Source of the DNA: Phreatobacter sp.
GTDB lineage: Bacteria > Pseudomonadota > Alphaproteobacteria > Rhizobiales > Phreatobacteraceae
Direction: 5' to 3'
DNA: 64,000 bases
NCBI RefSeq assembly: GCF_022843985.1
Contig: NZ_JALHMP010000003.1
Location: 124,001 to 188,000 of the forward strand
Of this stretch, positions 18,344 to 27,623 are shown piece after piece. The translations under genes were made by a program, and so were the position numbers. Numbering within the stretch: the first letter of the stretch is position 1; each line of letters opens with the position of its first letter. Under the pieces are notes generated by a model. It was not told where the DNA came from, did no database searches, and saw only the letters and a program-made list of their open reading frames with translations.

Positions 18344-18361
18344 TGTGACATGCAGGTCACA
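18344..18361. promoter_or_regulatory. Inverted repeat between the HAD gene and thrC
   Basis: TGTGAC (18344-18349) and GTCACA (18356-18361) are perfect inverted arms around 6 nt. The site is 23 bp upstream of the HAD start and 91 bp upstream of thrC, so it could serve either gene. Confidence 0.4.
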
Positions 18362-18451
18362 AGCGGTCCAGACGCCGCGGCGGGCTTGCCATGGGCGGGC
18401 TTGCGGCCTAATCCCGCCTCGACCCTTGATCCAGGCCGTGGAGGCCTTGCC

Positions 18452-19864
18452 ATGCGCTACATCTCGACCCGGGGCGAAGCACCGGTGCTGGACTTCCCCG
18501 ATGCGCTCCTCGCCGGCCTTGCCCGCGACGGCGGCCTCTATGTGCCCGAGACCTGGCCGGCCCTGACGCCGGAGGCCATCGCATCGCTGTCGGGCCAGCC
18601 CTATGCGGAGGTTGCCAAGCGCGTGCTCGCCCCCTTCGTCGACGGGGCGATCGCCCGTGGCGATCTCGAACGCATGATCGATGAGGCCTATGCCGGCTTC
18701 CGCCATCCGGCGGTCACGCCGCTGGTCCAGCTGTCCGCGTCGGAATGGGTTCTGGAGCTGTTCCACGGCCCGACCCTCGCCTTCAAGGACTGCGCCATGC
18801 AGCTCCTTGGCCGGCTGATGGACCATGTGCTGAAGGCGCGCGGCCAGCGCGCCACCATCGTCGGCGCCACTTCGGGCGATACGGGCGGGGCGGCGGTGGA
18901 GGCCTTCAAGGGGCTTGACCAGGTCGACGTGGTCATCCTCTTCCCCGAAGGCCGGGTGTCGGACGTGCAGCGTCGGATGATGACCACCGTCGATGCGGCC
19001 AATGTCCATGCGGTGGCCATCGACGGCACCTTCGACGACTGCCAGGCCATCGTGAAGGGCCTGTTCAACAACCACGCCTTCCGCGACCAGGTGCGGCTGT
19101 CGGGGGTCAACTCGATCAACTGGGCGCGGATCGTTGCGCAGGTCGTCTATTATTTCGCCGCCGGCGCGGCGCTCGGCGCCCCGCATCGCGCCGCCCGCTA
19201 TGTCGTGCCGACGGGGAATTTCGGCGATGTCTTCGCCGGCTATGTCGCCAAGCGCATGGGCCTGCCGATCGCGGAACTGGTGGTCGCCACCAATGTCAAC
19301 GACATCCTGGCGCGCACGCTCAAGACCGGCCGCTACGAGGTCACCGGCGTGGTGCCGACCTCCTCGCCGTCGATGGATATCCAGGTCTCGTCCAATTTCG
19401 AGCGGCTGCTGTTCGACGCCTATGGCCGGGATGCCGGTGCCGTGCGGCGGCTGATGGCGGGCCTTGCCCAGTCGAAGAGCTTCACCATCGACACGGGGCC
19501 TCTGACGGCAATGCGCTCTGAATTCGCCGCCGCCCGCGCCGACGAGGCGGAGGTCTCGGCCATGATGAAGGCGACGCTGACGGAGGCGGGCTATCTCCTC
19601 GACCCGCACACCGCCGTCGGCATGGTGGCGGCCCGCAAGGTCGCCGCCGACCCGGCCGTGCCGACCGTGGTGCTCGCCACCGCCCACCCGGCCAAGTTCC
19701 CCGATGCGGTCGAGGCGGCGACCGGCACCCGGCCAGCCCTGCCGCTCTGGCTCGGCGACCTGATGACGCGCGAGGAGCGCATCACCCTCCTGCCGAACGA
19801 CCAGGCGGCGGTGGAAGCCCATGTGCTGGCGAAGACGCGGGCGGCGGTGGCCGGCGCTGCGTGA
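18452..19864 (+). CDS. thrC: Threonine synthase
   Basis: A 470-residue PLP enzyme that converts O-phosphohomoserine to threonine and phosphate. The N-terminal segment MRYISTRG is typical of the long bacterial type. K112 in GPTLAFKDCAMQ binds PLP, ATSGDTGGAA holds the phosphate, and PTGNFGDVFAGY is the C-terminal cofactor loop. GGAGG lies 7 nt before ATG 18452. In-frame extension upstream to 18206 runs through the HAD gene and is rejected. In many Hyphomicrobiales thrC is followed by an M16 peptidase; here the convergent liv cluster follows instead. Confidence 0.96.
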   Translation: MRYISTRGEAPVLDFPDALLAGLARDGGLYVPETWPALTPEAIASLSGQPYAEVAKRVLAPFVDGAIARGDLERMIDEAYAGFRHPAVTPLVQLSASEWVLELFHGPTLAFKDCAMQLLGRLMDHVLKARGQRATIVGATSGDTGGAAVEAFKGLDQVDVVILFPEGRVSDVQRRMMTTVDAANVHAVAIDGTFDDCQAIVKGLFNNHAFRDQVRLSGVNSINWARIVAQVVYYFAAGAALGAPHRAARYVVPTGNFGDVFAGYVAKRMGLPIAELVVATNVNDILARTLKTGRYEVTGVVPTSSPSMDIQVSSNFERLLFDAYGRDAGAVRRLMAGLAQSKSFTIDTGPLTAMRSEFAAARADEAEVSAMMKATLTEAGYLLDPHTAVGMVAARKVAADPAVPTVVLATAHPAKFPDAVEAATGTRPALPLWLGDLMTREERITLLPNDQAAVEAHVLAKTRAAVAGAA

Positions 19865-19867
19865 GGG

Positions 19868-20572
19868 TCACATCCCCAGATAGGCCTTCCTGACGCCGTC
19901 GTCGGCGAGGAGCTCGGCGCCCGTGCCGGTCAGCGTCACCCGGCCGTTCTCCAGCACGTAGCCGCGGCTGGCAAGCCGCAGGGAGACCGCGACGTTCTGC
20001 TCGACGAGGAGGCAGGTGAGGCCGCCCTCGGCGAGGTCGCGGATGGTGCGCAGCACGTCCTGGACGACGGTCGGAGCAAGGCCGAGGGAGGGCTCGTCGA
20101 ACATGACGAGTTCGGGCTCGCCCATCAGGCAGCGGCCGATGGCGAGCATCTGCTGCTCGCCGCCGGAGAGCGTGCCGGCCGCCTGACCGGCGCGCTCCAG
20201 GAGCCGCGGAAACATGGCGTAGACGCGCTCGATGTTGCGGGCCTTGTGGCGGCGGGCGCGCGGGATCATGGCGCCCATGGCGAGGTTGTCGGCGACGGAG
20301 AGCGAGGGGAAGACCTGACGGCCCTCCGCCACCTGGCCGATGCCGAGATCGCAGACCTCGTGGCTGGGCAGTCCGGTGATGTCGCGGTCCTTGAAGCGGA
20401 TGGTCCCAGCTGCGGGGCGGTGCATGCCGGCGATGGTGCGGATCAGCGAGGTCTTGCCGGCGCCGTTGGCGCCGACAATGGCGACGATGGAGCGCTCCGG
20501 CACCTCCAGCGAGACCTTGTCGAGGGCCTGGGCGTCGCCGTGGAAGACATCGATGTCGTGGACGAACAGCAT
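19868..20572 (-). CDS. livF: Branched-chain amino acid-type ABC transporter ATPase (LivF)
   Basis: A 234-residue ATPase. Walker A GANGAGKT is near residue 34, the signature is LSGGEQQM, Walker B MFDEPSLGLAP, and the switch histidine is replaced by the usual family VEQN segment. It is the second ATPase of the HAAT family importer and starts directly after the livG stop. Last gene of the five-gene cluster binding protein-livH-livM-livG-livF. Confidence 0.93.
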   Translation of the reverse strand: MLFVHDIDVFHGDAQALDKVSLEVPERSIVAIVGANGAGKTSLIRTIAGMHRPAAGTIRFKDRDITGLPSHEVCDLGIGQVAEGRQVFPSLSVADNLAMGAMIPRARRHKARNIERVYAMFPRLLERAGQAAGTLSGGEQQMLAIGRCLMGEPELVMFDEPSLGLAPTVVQDVLRTIRDLAEGGLTCLLVEQNVAVSLRLASRGYVLENGRVTLTGTGAELLADDGVRKAYLGM

Positions 20573-21291
<719 letters not shown>

Positions 21292-21295
<4 letters not shown>

Positions 21296-22308
21296 TCGCG
21301 CCCCTCCGGAATGCCGAGCTTCTTCTTCAGCCAGGGCCAGACGCCGTTCGGGGTGAACCAGATGATGACCATCAGCGCCGCGCCGTAGAAGACGAGATTG
21401 ACGCCGGGAATGGCGCGGCCGGCGATCTTCTCGACCAGGGCGATGAGCGTCTGGCCGAGGGGGGTGAGGATGAAGGCGCCGAGGATGGGACCGAACAGCG
21501 TGCCGAGACCGCCGATGATCGGCGCGAGGATCATCTCGATGGAGCGGGCGATGTCGAAGGTCTGGCTGGGAAAGAGATTGTTCTGGTAGAAGGCGTAGAC
21601 GACCCCGGCCACCGCCGTCATGGCGGCGGAGATGACCACTGCCGCCATCTTGGCGCGGAAGACGTCGATGCCGAGGGCCCGCGCCGCCTCCGCATCCTCG
21701 CGCACGGCGAGCCAGGCATGGCCCAGCCGCGACCGGCGCAGCGCCGCGCAGAGGATGAAGGCGATGATCATCATCGCCAGCGCGACGTAGTAGAACAGCA
21801 TGGGCCCGCCGCGCAGGTTCACCGGGCTGGCGGCCGCCGATACGGGGATGAAGAAGCCGGCGGCGCCGCCGACGAAGGACCAGTTGTCGAAGCCGATGCG
21901 CGCCACCTCGGCGAAGGCGATGGTCAGCAGGGCGAAATAGACGCCCTCGATGCCGAAGCGGAAGCCGAGCCAGCCGATGACGGCGCCGAAGGCCATGGCG
22001 ACGAGTATGGCCGGCACGATGGCGATGGCAGGCGAGATGCCGAACTTCACCCAGAGCAGCGCGCCGATATAGCCGCCGAGGCCGACATAGAGGGCATGGC
22101 CGAGGGACAACTGGCCGCAGAAGCCCATCATGATGTTCCAGGCCTGGCCGACGGTGGCGAACCAGAAGATCAGGAAGAAGACCGAAAGCAGATAGCGGTC
22201 GAGCACGACCGGCGCCACCAGCAGCACGGCGAGGAAGGCCGCCAGCAACAGAAGGGCGCGGCGCGGCGCCTCGTCGACCAGCCGGGCGAGCGTTGCGAAG
22301 GGGTTCAT
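21292..22308 (-). CDS. livM: Branched-chain amino acid-type ABC transporter permease (LivM)
   Basis: A 338-residue inner-membrane permease with about eight to nine helices. The family coupling segment is FGCRIRAIRED-like (here LGHAWLAVREDAEAARALG) and the motif GGLGTLFGPILGAF lies near the C-terminus. ATGA-type overlaps with livH and livG indicate one operon. It forms the channel with LivH. Confidence 0.93.
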
Positions 22309-23174
22309 GCCCGCCTCCCGAGGAGGCCCTGCGGCCGGAGCGCCAGGACAAGGACGAGCAGGCCGAAGGAGGCCATGGTCTTCATCGAGGGCGCGATGAG
22401 GACCGAGGCCAGCGCCTCGGCGATGCCGATCAGCAGGCCGCCGACGATGGCGCCGGTCATCGAGCCCATGCCGCCGATGATGACGATGGTGAAGGCGAGC
22501 AGCGTGAAGGCCGGCGCGATCATCGGCGTCGCATCGGTCAGCGTCACCATCAGCGCGCCCGCCGCCCCGACGCAGGCAAGGCCGAGGCCGAAGGTGAGCG
22601 CGTAGAGCTTCTTGACGTCGAGGCCGACCACGGCCGCGCCGACGAGATTGTCGGCGCAGGCACGGATGGCGACGCCGGTCGCGGTGAAGCGGAAGAAGGC
22701 GAAGAGCAGGGCCGCCACCGCCAGCGCGGCGATGGCCGCATAGACACGCACCTTGTCGACGATGATGGCGCCGATTTCCCAGCTGTCGAAGGAATAGGGC
22801 AGGTTGGCGCTGCGGGCATCCGGGCCGAAGATCATCAGCGTGCCGTTGACCATGATGATGGCGAGGCCCACCAGCAGGATGAACTGCTCGTGTTCAGGGC
22901 GCGAGACGAAGGGGTTGATCAGCGTGCGCTGCAGCCCGTAGCCGATGACGAAGAAGGCGGCGGCGATCGGCAGCATCGACAGGAAGGGGTCGATGCCGAA
23001 GGAGCGGAACAGCACGAAGGCGGCATACATCCCGACAACGGCGAATTCGCCATGGGCGAAGTTGACGACGCGGACGACGCCGAAAATGACCGAGAGGCCG
23101 AGCGCCATCAGGCCATAGACGAGGCCCGTCAGCACACCCTGGACGAGAACATTGGCGTAGAGCGACCAGAGCAT
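22305..23174 (-). CDS. livH: Branched-chain amino acid-type ABC transporter permease (LivH)
   Basis: A 289-residue inner-membrane permease with about eight helices. Characteristic segments are ALGLSVIFGVVRVVNFAHGEF near the N-terminus, the coupling-helix region ATGVAIRACADN, and GGMGSMTGAIVGG. It pairs with LivM. It lies 99 bp after the binding-protein gene, with a strong hairpin in the gap. Confidence 0.93.
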   Translation of the reverse strand: MLWSLYANVLVQGVLTGLVYGLMALGLSVIFGVVRVVNFAHGEFAVVGMYAAFVLFRSFGIDPFLSMLPIAAAFFVIGYGLQRTLINPFVSRPEHEQFILLVGLAIIMVNGTLMIFGPDARSANLPYSFDSWEIGAIIVDKVRVYAAIAALAVAALLFAFFRFTATGVAIRACADNLVGAAVVGLDVKKLYALTFGLGLACVGAAGALMVTLTDATPMIAPAFTLLAFTIVIIGGMGSMTGAIVGGLLIGIAEALASVLIAPSMKTMASFGLLVLVLALRPQGLLGRRA

Positions 23175-23238
23175 GCCGTTCGGGGTGTCCGTTGTGGAAG
23201 ACAGCCGCAGTTAGCCTGTCGGCAGGCCCGCGGCAACA

Positions 23239-23260
23239 GCCGGGGGCAGAGGCCCCCGGC
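23239..23260 (-). terminator. Intercistronic hairpin between the binding-protein gene and livH
   Basis: GCCGGGGGC and GCCCCCGGC form a perfect 9-bp stem with a 4-nt loop, without a T-run. In binding-protein operons such stems often protect the upstream message from 3' decay or cause partial termination, giving more binding protein than permease. That role is inferred here. Confidence 0.55.
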
Positions 23261-23273
23261 GATATGCGCAGAT

Positions 23274-24500
23274 TCAGCTCCGTCCCTGCCAGGCCGGGAA
23301 GGGCAGCACCGGCTCGGCGACCGCCACGTCCTTCGGCAGGACGACGGTCGGGACCCGTCTGAGGTTCTGCACCAGGGCGGAGCCGATATTCGGGTTCTGG
23401 CCCTTGGCGTCGAAGGTGATGGGACCGCCGATCATCACGTGCTCGGGCAGGTTGGTGGCCTTCACCGCCTCCATGAGCTGGGGCCCATTGGTCGTGCCGG
23501 CGCGCTTGAAGGCGTCGGCGGCGATCAGCATGCCCTCGAAGGCGAAGCCGGCATTGAAGCTGTCGACGGCGAAACGGTTGTTGGGGTTCGCCTTGACGAA
23601 GGCCTTCTCGAAGGCCTGGGTCATGTTCGACTTCGGGTTGGCCCAGGGCAGGCCGAAGAGCACGAAATCGGCCAGCGGCCCGAGGGCCTGGTAGAATTCC
23701 TCGTCATAGAAGCCGGGCGAGCCGGGCGAGATGATCGCCTTCGGCTGGAAACGCTGGCGCACCATGTCGCGCACCATCTTGATGGCGTCGGAGGCGCGGG
23801 TGACGCACATGACGAGATCGGGATTGATCGAGCGGATCTTGGTGACCTCGACCGAAAGGTCCTGCGCGCGCGGGTCGTAGGCGATCTTCTCGACAAGCTG
23901 GATCGGCAGGCCGACGCGCGGCCAGATGGCGTCCATGGCGTTGCGCTGGGCGGTGCCGAACGTGTCGTTGGCGTGGAGGAAGACCGCCTTCTCGAACTTG
24001 ATGGACTTGGCCTCCATCACGTCTCTGATCAGACGCAGGCCGTTGGTGACGAGCTGGCCGCCGGTCTGGAAGTTGCGGACGAGGAACTTGTAGCCCTGCT
24101 CGGTGATCTGCGGGGCGGCAGCCACGTTGACGACGAAGGGCACCTGACGCTGCTCGGTCACCTGGGCGATGGCGAGGGTGTGGCCGGAATCGAAGGCGCC
24201 GGTCAGGACGTGGCAGCCATCGTTGATGGCGCGCTCGGCCTGGGTGCGGGCGACGTCGGCATTGGATTCGGTGTCGATATGGACGATCTCGACCCGGTAG
24301 CCGAGCTGACCGAGCAGTTCGGGGGCGGCCAGCACGCCACGATGCATGGACTGGCCGGCCTGGGCGAAGAAGCCGGAGCGCGGCAGCAGCGAGCCGATCT
24401 TGAGCGTCTGGCCCTGCGCCTTGACGACGGCGGGGGCGACCAGCGTGGCGGCGGCCCCGGCCATGGCGGTGCGGCGGGTGATGGTGGTTGTTGTCTTCAT
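23274..24500 (-). CDS. Periplasmic substrate-binding protein of the liv-type ABC transporter
   Basis: A 408-residue type-1 periplasmic binding protein (Peripla_BP_6 family). A Tat-like signal peptide (TITRRTAMAGAAATLVAPAVVKAQ) precedes LKIGSLLPRSGFFA. The ligand-contact region TGAFDSGHTLAIAQV and the hinge segments fit amino-acid or amide binding, but the ligand cannot be named. GGGAGGAACCG precedes ATG 24500. First gene of the transporter operon, upstream of livH. Confidence 0.92.
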   Translation of the reverse strand: MKTTTTITRRTAMAGAAATLVAPAVVKAQGQTLKIGSLLPRSGFFAQAGQSMHRGVLAAPELLGQLGYRVEIVHIDTESNADVARTQAERAINDGCHVLTGAFDSGHTLAIAQVTEQRQVPFVVNVAAAPQITEQGYKFLVRNFQTGGQLVTNGLRLIRDVMEAKSIKFEKAVFLHANDTFGTAQRNAMDAIWPRVGLPIQLVEKIAYDPRAQDLSVEVTKIRSINPDLVMCVTRASDAIKMVRDMVRQRFQPKAIISPGSPGFYDEEFYQALGPLADFVLFGLPWANPKSNMTQAFEKAFVKANPNNRFAVDSFNAGFAFEGMLIAADAFKRAGTTNGPQLMEAVKATNLPEHVMIGGPITFDAKGQNPNIGSALVQNLRRVPTVVLPKDVAVAEPVLPFPAWQGRS

Positions 24501-24626
24501 CGGTTCCTCCCTGGATCCGAATGGTCTTCCATCTCGGATCGCCTCGTAGCCCGATCTTACGCGAAGACGCGCCGAGGGAAAGCGGGGGCAACGCAAGGCC
24601 ACGCCGCCGGCCTGCAGTCCCTTTGA

Positions 24627-25394
24627 TCAGGCCGGGGTCTTCTGCTCGAAACGGCAGATATCGGCAATGAGGCAACGGGGGCAGTCGGGCCTCGCTGCCT
24701 TGCAGACATAGCGCCCATGCAGGATCAGCCAGTGGTGGGCGTGCAGCCGGTAGGCATCCGGCACGACCTTCTCCAGGCCGAGTTCGACGACGAGCGGCGT
24801 CTTGCCGGCCGCGAGGCCGGTGCGGTTGGCGACGCGGAAGAGGTGGGTGTCGACGGCGATGGTCGGCAGGCCGAAGGCCATGTTGAGCACGACATTTGCT
24901 GTCTTGCGGCCGACGCCCGGGAGCTTTTCCAGCGCCGCCCGGTCGGCCGGCACCGCGCTGCCGTGCTCGGCGATCAGGCGCTGGGACAGGGCGATGACGT
25001 TCTTCGCCTTGGTGCGGAACAGACCGATCGTCTTGATGTAGCCGATCAGCGCCTCCTCGCCGAGGGCCACCATCTTTTCGGGCGTGTCGGCGACCTTGAA
25101 CAGGGGGCGCGTTGCCTTGTTGACCCCGATATCGGTCGCCTGGGCCGACAGCGCCACGGCGACGAGCAGCGTATAGGCGTTGACGCTTTCGAGTTCGCCC
25201 TTGGGCTCGGGCGTGACCTCATGGAAGCGGAAGAAGATCGCCTCGATCTCCTGCGGCGTCAGCCGGTCACGCTTGCGACGCCTGGCGGCGGCTTTCGCTG
25301 CGGCGAGATTGGCGATCGCCTTGGCCGGCCGCTTCGCCGGGCCCCCGTCGACCTTGGTTCGGATGGACTTCCGGGGAGTGGTCGGAGCACGCAT
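24627..25394 (-). CDS. nth: Endonuclease III (DNA glycosylase/AP lyase)
   Basis: A 255-residue enzyme that removes oxidised pyrimidines and cleaves at abasic sites. The helix-hairpin-helix LPGVGRKTA carries the catalytic lysine K164, and D182 is in VDTHLFRV. The 4Fe-4S cluster ligands follow C-X6-C-X2-C-X5-C near the C-terminus. About 40 basic, alanine-rich residues extend the N-terminus beyond the E. coli length; the ATG at 25394 is chosen because further upstream sequence belongs to the divergent DUF2244 gene. Only 22 bp separate the two start codons. Confidence 0.95.
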   Translation of the reverse strand: MRAPTTPRKSIRTKVDGGPAKRPAKAIANLAAAKAAARRRKRDRLTPQEIEAIFFRFHEVTPEPKGELESVNAYTLLVAVALSAQATDIGVNKATRPLFKVADTPEKMVALGEEALIGYIKTIGLFRTKAKNVIALSQRLIAEHGSAVPADRAALEKLPGVGRKTANVVLNMAFGLPTIAVDTHLFRVANRTGLAAGKTPLVVELGLEKVVPDAYRLHAHHWLILHGRYVCKAARPDCPRCLIADICRFEQKTPA

Positions 25395-25416
25395 TCCGGT
25401 CGTATAGTCTGCTGCA

Positions 25417-25956
25417 ATGAGCAGCGGCAAGGCAGACGCGGTCCTGGATGCGGAGGCGAGAGCGGAAGAGGCGCCGCTCTTCGCCGCCCTGCTGACACCC
25501 CACCGCTCGATGGGCTGGCCCGGCTTCCTGGCCGTGATGGCGGCCGTGGGCCTGGTCAATCTCGTCGGCGCGGTGATCTTCTTCTCCATCGGCGCCTGGC
25601 CGGTCCTGCCCTTCCTCGGCCTCGACGTCCTGATCATCTTCCTCGCCTTCCGCGCCAATTATCGTCATGCGCGGGCCTTCGAGGAGGTGATTGTCACGCC
25701 CACCGAGATCCTGGTCCGCAAGGTGACCTGGCACGGCCAGGCGCGCGAATGGCGCTTCAACCCGGCCTGGACGCGCCTCCACCAGACGCGCGACGATGAG
25801 GACGGACAGGTGCTCGGCCTGACGCTCGACGAGGGGCGGCGGCAGCTGGACATCGCGACCTTCCTGCCCCCCGTCGAGCGCGAGGGCTTCGGCAAGGCGC
25901 TCACGGTGGCGCTGGCCGAGGCCAGGCGCGGACCGGTGCGCACCCATTTCGACTAA
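25417..25956 (+). CDS. DUF2244-family membrane protein
   Basis: A 179-residue protein with two membrane helices (about 38-58 and 62-80) followed by a cytoplasmic domain. Family features are the PHRSMGWPGF entry to helix 1 and FRANYRHARAFEEVIVTPTEI after helix 2. Function unknown. DUF2244 is conserved in alphaproteobacteria and is often next to nth, as here, where it is transcribed divergently. The YbaK-type gene follows 12 bp later. Confidence 0.88.
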   Translation: MSSGKADAVLDAEARAEEAPLFAALLTPHRSMGWPGFLAVMAAVGLVNLVGAVIFFSIGAWPVLPFLGLDVLIIFLAFRANYRHARAFEEVIVTPTEILVRKVTWHGQAREWRFNPAWTRLHQTRDDEDGQVLGLTLDEGRRQLDIATFLPPVEREGFGKALTVALAEARRGPVRTHFD

Positions 25957-25968
25957 CGGACCATTCGC

Positions 25969-26433
25969 ATGGCAGGATCGATCGACCGCGTGAGGGCGGC
26001 GCTCAGGGACGCGGGGCATGACGACACGATCGTCACCTTCCCGGACAGCACCCGCACGGCGGCGGAAGCCGCCGCGGCCGTGGGCTGCGCCGTGGCGCAG
26101 ATCGCCAAGTCCCTGGTGTTTCGCGCCGGCCCGCGGCCGGTGCTGGTCATCGCCAGCGGCATCAACCGGGTCGACACGGCCAAGGTGGCCGCACTGGTCG
26201 GAGCGGCTGTCGAGCGGCCCGACGTGCGCTGGGTGCGCGATGTCACCGGCTTTGCCATCGGCGGCGTGTCCCCCGTCGGCCACCTGACCCCGCCTGTCGT
26301 GCTGGTGGACCAGGACCTTGCCGTCCTCGACCCGATCTGGGCGGCCGCGGGTGCCCCGAATGCGGTGTTCCGGACGCGCTTCGCCGACCTGCTGACGCTC
26401 TCCGGCGGCCGGGTGGCTGCTATCGCCGAATAG
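25969..26433 (+). CDS. YbaK/ProX-type aminoacyl-tRNA deacylase
   Basis: A 154-residue editing-domain protein. The AQIAKSLVF segment contains the lysine expected to contact the aminoacyl-tRNA, and GFAIGGVSPVGH is the conserved loop of the YbaK superfamily. It probably hydrolyses mischarged tRNA (for example Cys- or Ala-tRNA-Pro); the exact specificity cannot be read from sequence. It follows DUF2244 closely and likely shares its promoter. Confidence 0.88.
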   Translation: MAGSIDRVRAALRDAGHDDTIVTFPDSTRTAAEAAAAVGCAVAQIAKSLVFRAGPRPVLVIASGINRVDTAKVAALVGAAVERPDVRWVRDVTGFAIGGVSPVGHLTPPVVLVDQDLAVLDPIWAAAGAPNAVFRTRFADLLTLSGGRVAAIAE

Positions 26434-26515
26434 GCGGTACGATCCGCAGGAATCGGGTGGCTGCCGGCAGGGTCATGGCCCATTGTCGCGGCAGATCGTC
26501 CCCTGGAGCCCCATC

Positions 26516-27403
26516 ATGCTCAACGTCGTCCAGCTCGAACAGCACGGCCGGCCCATCCGCCTCAGCGAGGCCGCCGATGATTACGAGACCGTCCGCAAGA
26601 CACTCGCCTTCATCACCGACCACTGGCGCCGCCAACCCTCGGTGGAGGAGATGGCCGGTCATGTCGGCCTCTCCGCCGGCCATCTGCACCAACTGTTCCG
26701 GCGCTGGGCCGGGCTGACGCCGAAGGACTTCCTGCAGGCGATCACGCTGGATGCGGCGCGCGCCCTGCTGCGCGACGAGGCAAGCGTCCTCGATACGGCC
26801 TACGAGGTCGGTTATTCCGGACCGGGGCGCCTCCACGACCTCTTCGTGACGCATGAGGCGATGTCACCGGGAGAGTTCAAGACCGGCGCGGCGGGGCTCG
26901 TCATGCGCTACGGCTTCCACCCCTCGCCCTTCGGCCTCGCCATCGTGGTGGCGACCGACAGGGGTCTCGCCGGCCTCGGCTTCTGCGACCCGGGCGGCGA
27001 GCCCTCGGCCCTCGCCGATATGCAGGGACGCTGGCCGAAGGCGGTCTTCGTCGAGGATGCGGCCGCCACGGCGCCGCTGGCGCTGCGGGTCTTCGATCCC
27101 GCCGCATGGACGGACGAGCGTCCCCTGCGGGTCTGTCTGATCGGCACCGATTTCGAGGTCAGGGTCTGGGAGACGCTGCTGCGCATCCCCATGGGCAAGG
27201 CGACGACCTATTCCACCATCGCCGGCCATATCGGCAGGCCGACGGCGGCGCGGGCCGTGGGAGCGGCGGTGGGCAAGAACCCCATCTCCTTCGTCGTCCC
27301 CTGCCACCGCGTGCTCGGCCGCTCCGGCGCGCTGACCGGCTATCACTGGGGCCTGACGCGCAAGCAGGCCATGCTCGGCTGGGAGGCCGGGCACACGGGG
27401 TGA
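26516..27403 (+). CDS. Ada-like fusion: AraC-type DNA-binding domain plus O6-methylguanine-DNA methyltransferase
   Basis: A 295-residue fusion. Residues about 27-120 form an AraC-type helix-turn-helix domain (VEEMAGHVGLSAGHLHQLFRR). Residues about 130-290 form the alkyltransferase, with active-site cysteine C263 in VPCHRV and the DNA-binding wing RPTAARAVGAAVGKNP. The zinc-bound N-terminal domain of E. coli Ada that senses methylphosphotriesters is missing, so if it is a regulator it must respond through C263 or not be methylation-activated. Start at 26516 with GGAG 8 nt upstream. Confidence 0.92.
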   Translation: MLNVVQLEQHGRPIRLSEAADDYETVRKTLAFITDHWRRQPSVEEMAGHVGLSAGHLHQLFRRWAGLTPKDFLQAITLDAARALLRDEASVLDTAYEVGYSGPGRLHDLFVTHEAMSPGEFKTGAAGLVMRYGFHPSPFGLAIVVATDRGLAGLGFCDPGGEPSALADMQGRWPKAVFVEDAAATAPLALRVFDPAAWTDERPLRVCLIGTDFEVRVWETLLRIPMGKATTYSTIAGHIGRPTAARAVGAAVGKNPISFVVPCHRVLGRSGALTGYHWGLTRKQAMLGWEAGHTG

Positions 27404-27448
27404 GTGGCTGCCGGGCATCTGTCTTGGAAGAGGCTCTCACTCTCCGTG

Positions 27449-27533
27449 ATGGCCGGGCTCGGCCCGGCCATCCACGACTTGAACACGACCGTTGCTGAAT
27501 GACGTCTTGGATGCCCGGGCCAAGCCCGGGCAT
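27449..27533. repeat. Composite palindromic repeat (REP-like) of two 23-nt palindromes
   Basis: Two palindromes with 10-bp arms and 3-nt loops, at 27449-27471 (arm ATGGCCGGGC) and 27511-27533 (arm ATGCCCGGGC), are separated by 39 bp containing CATCCACGACTT. A related arrangement is at about 41652-41730, whose second palindrome differs at only one position, and a remnant is at 54910-54924. Dispersed intergenic elements of this look are common in Hyphomicrobiales. Confidence 0.8.
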
Positions 27534-27623
27534 GACGGACAGGGTGGGGTCCATCCGCAAGCCCCATGCCTCCCCTGCCCGCCCGCCGCTGGAATTCCGC
27601 CGGCACCCGGCTAGAAGGGCGGC

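Noticed and set aside
18344-18361. CRP-type site
   Set aside because: TGTGA and TCACA are separated by 8 nt rather than the 6 of the classical site; kept only as a generic palindrome.
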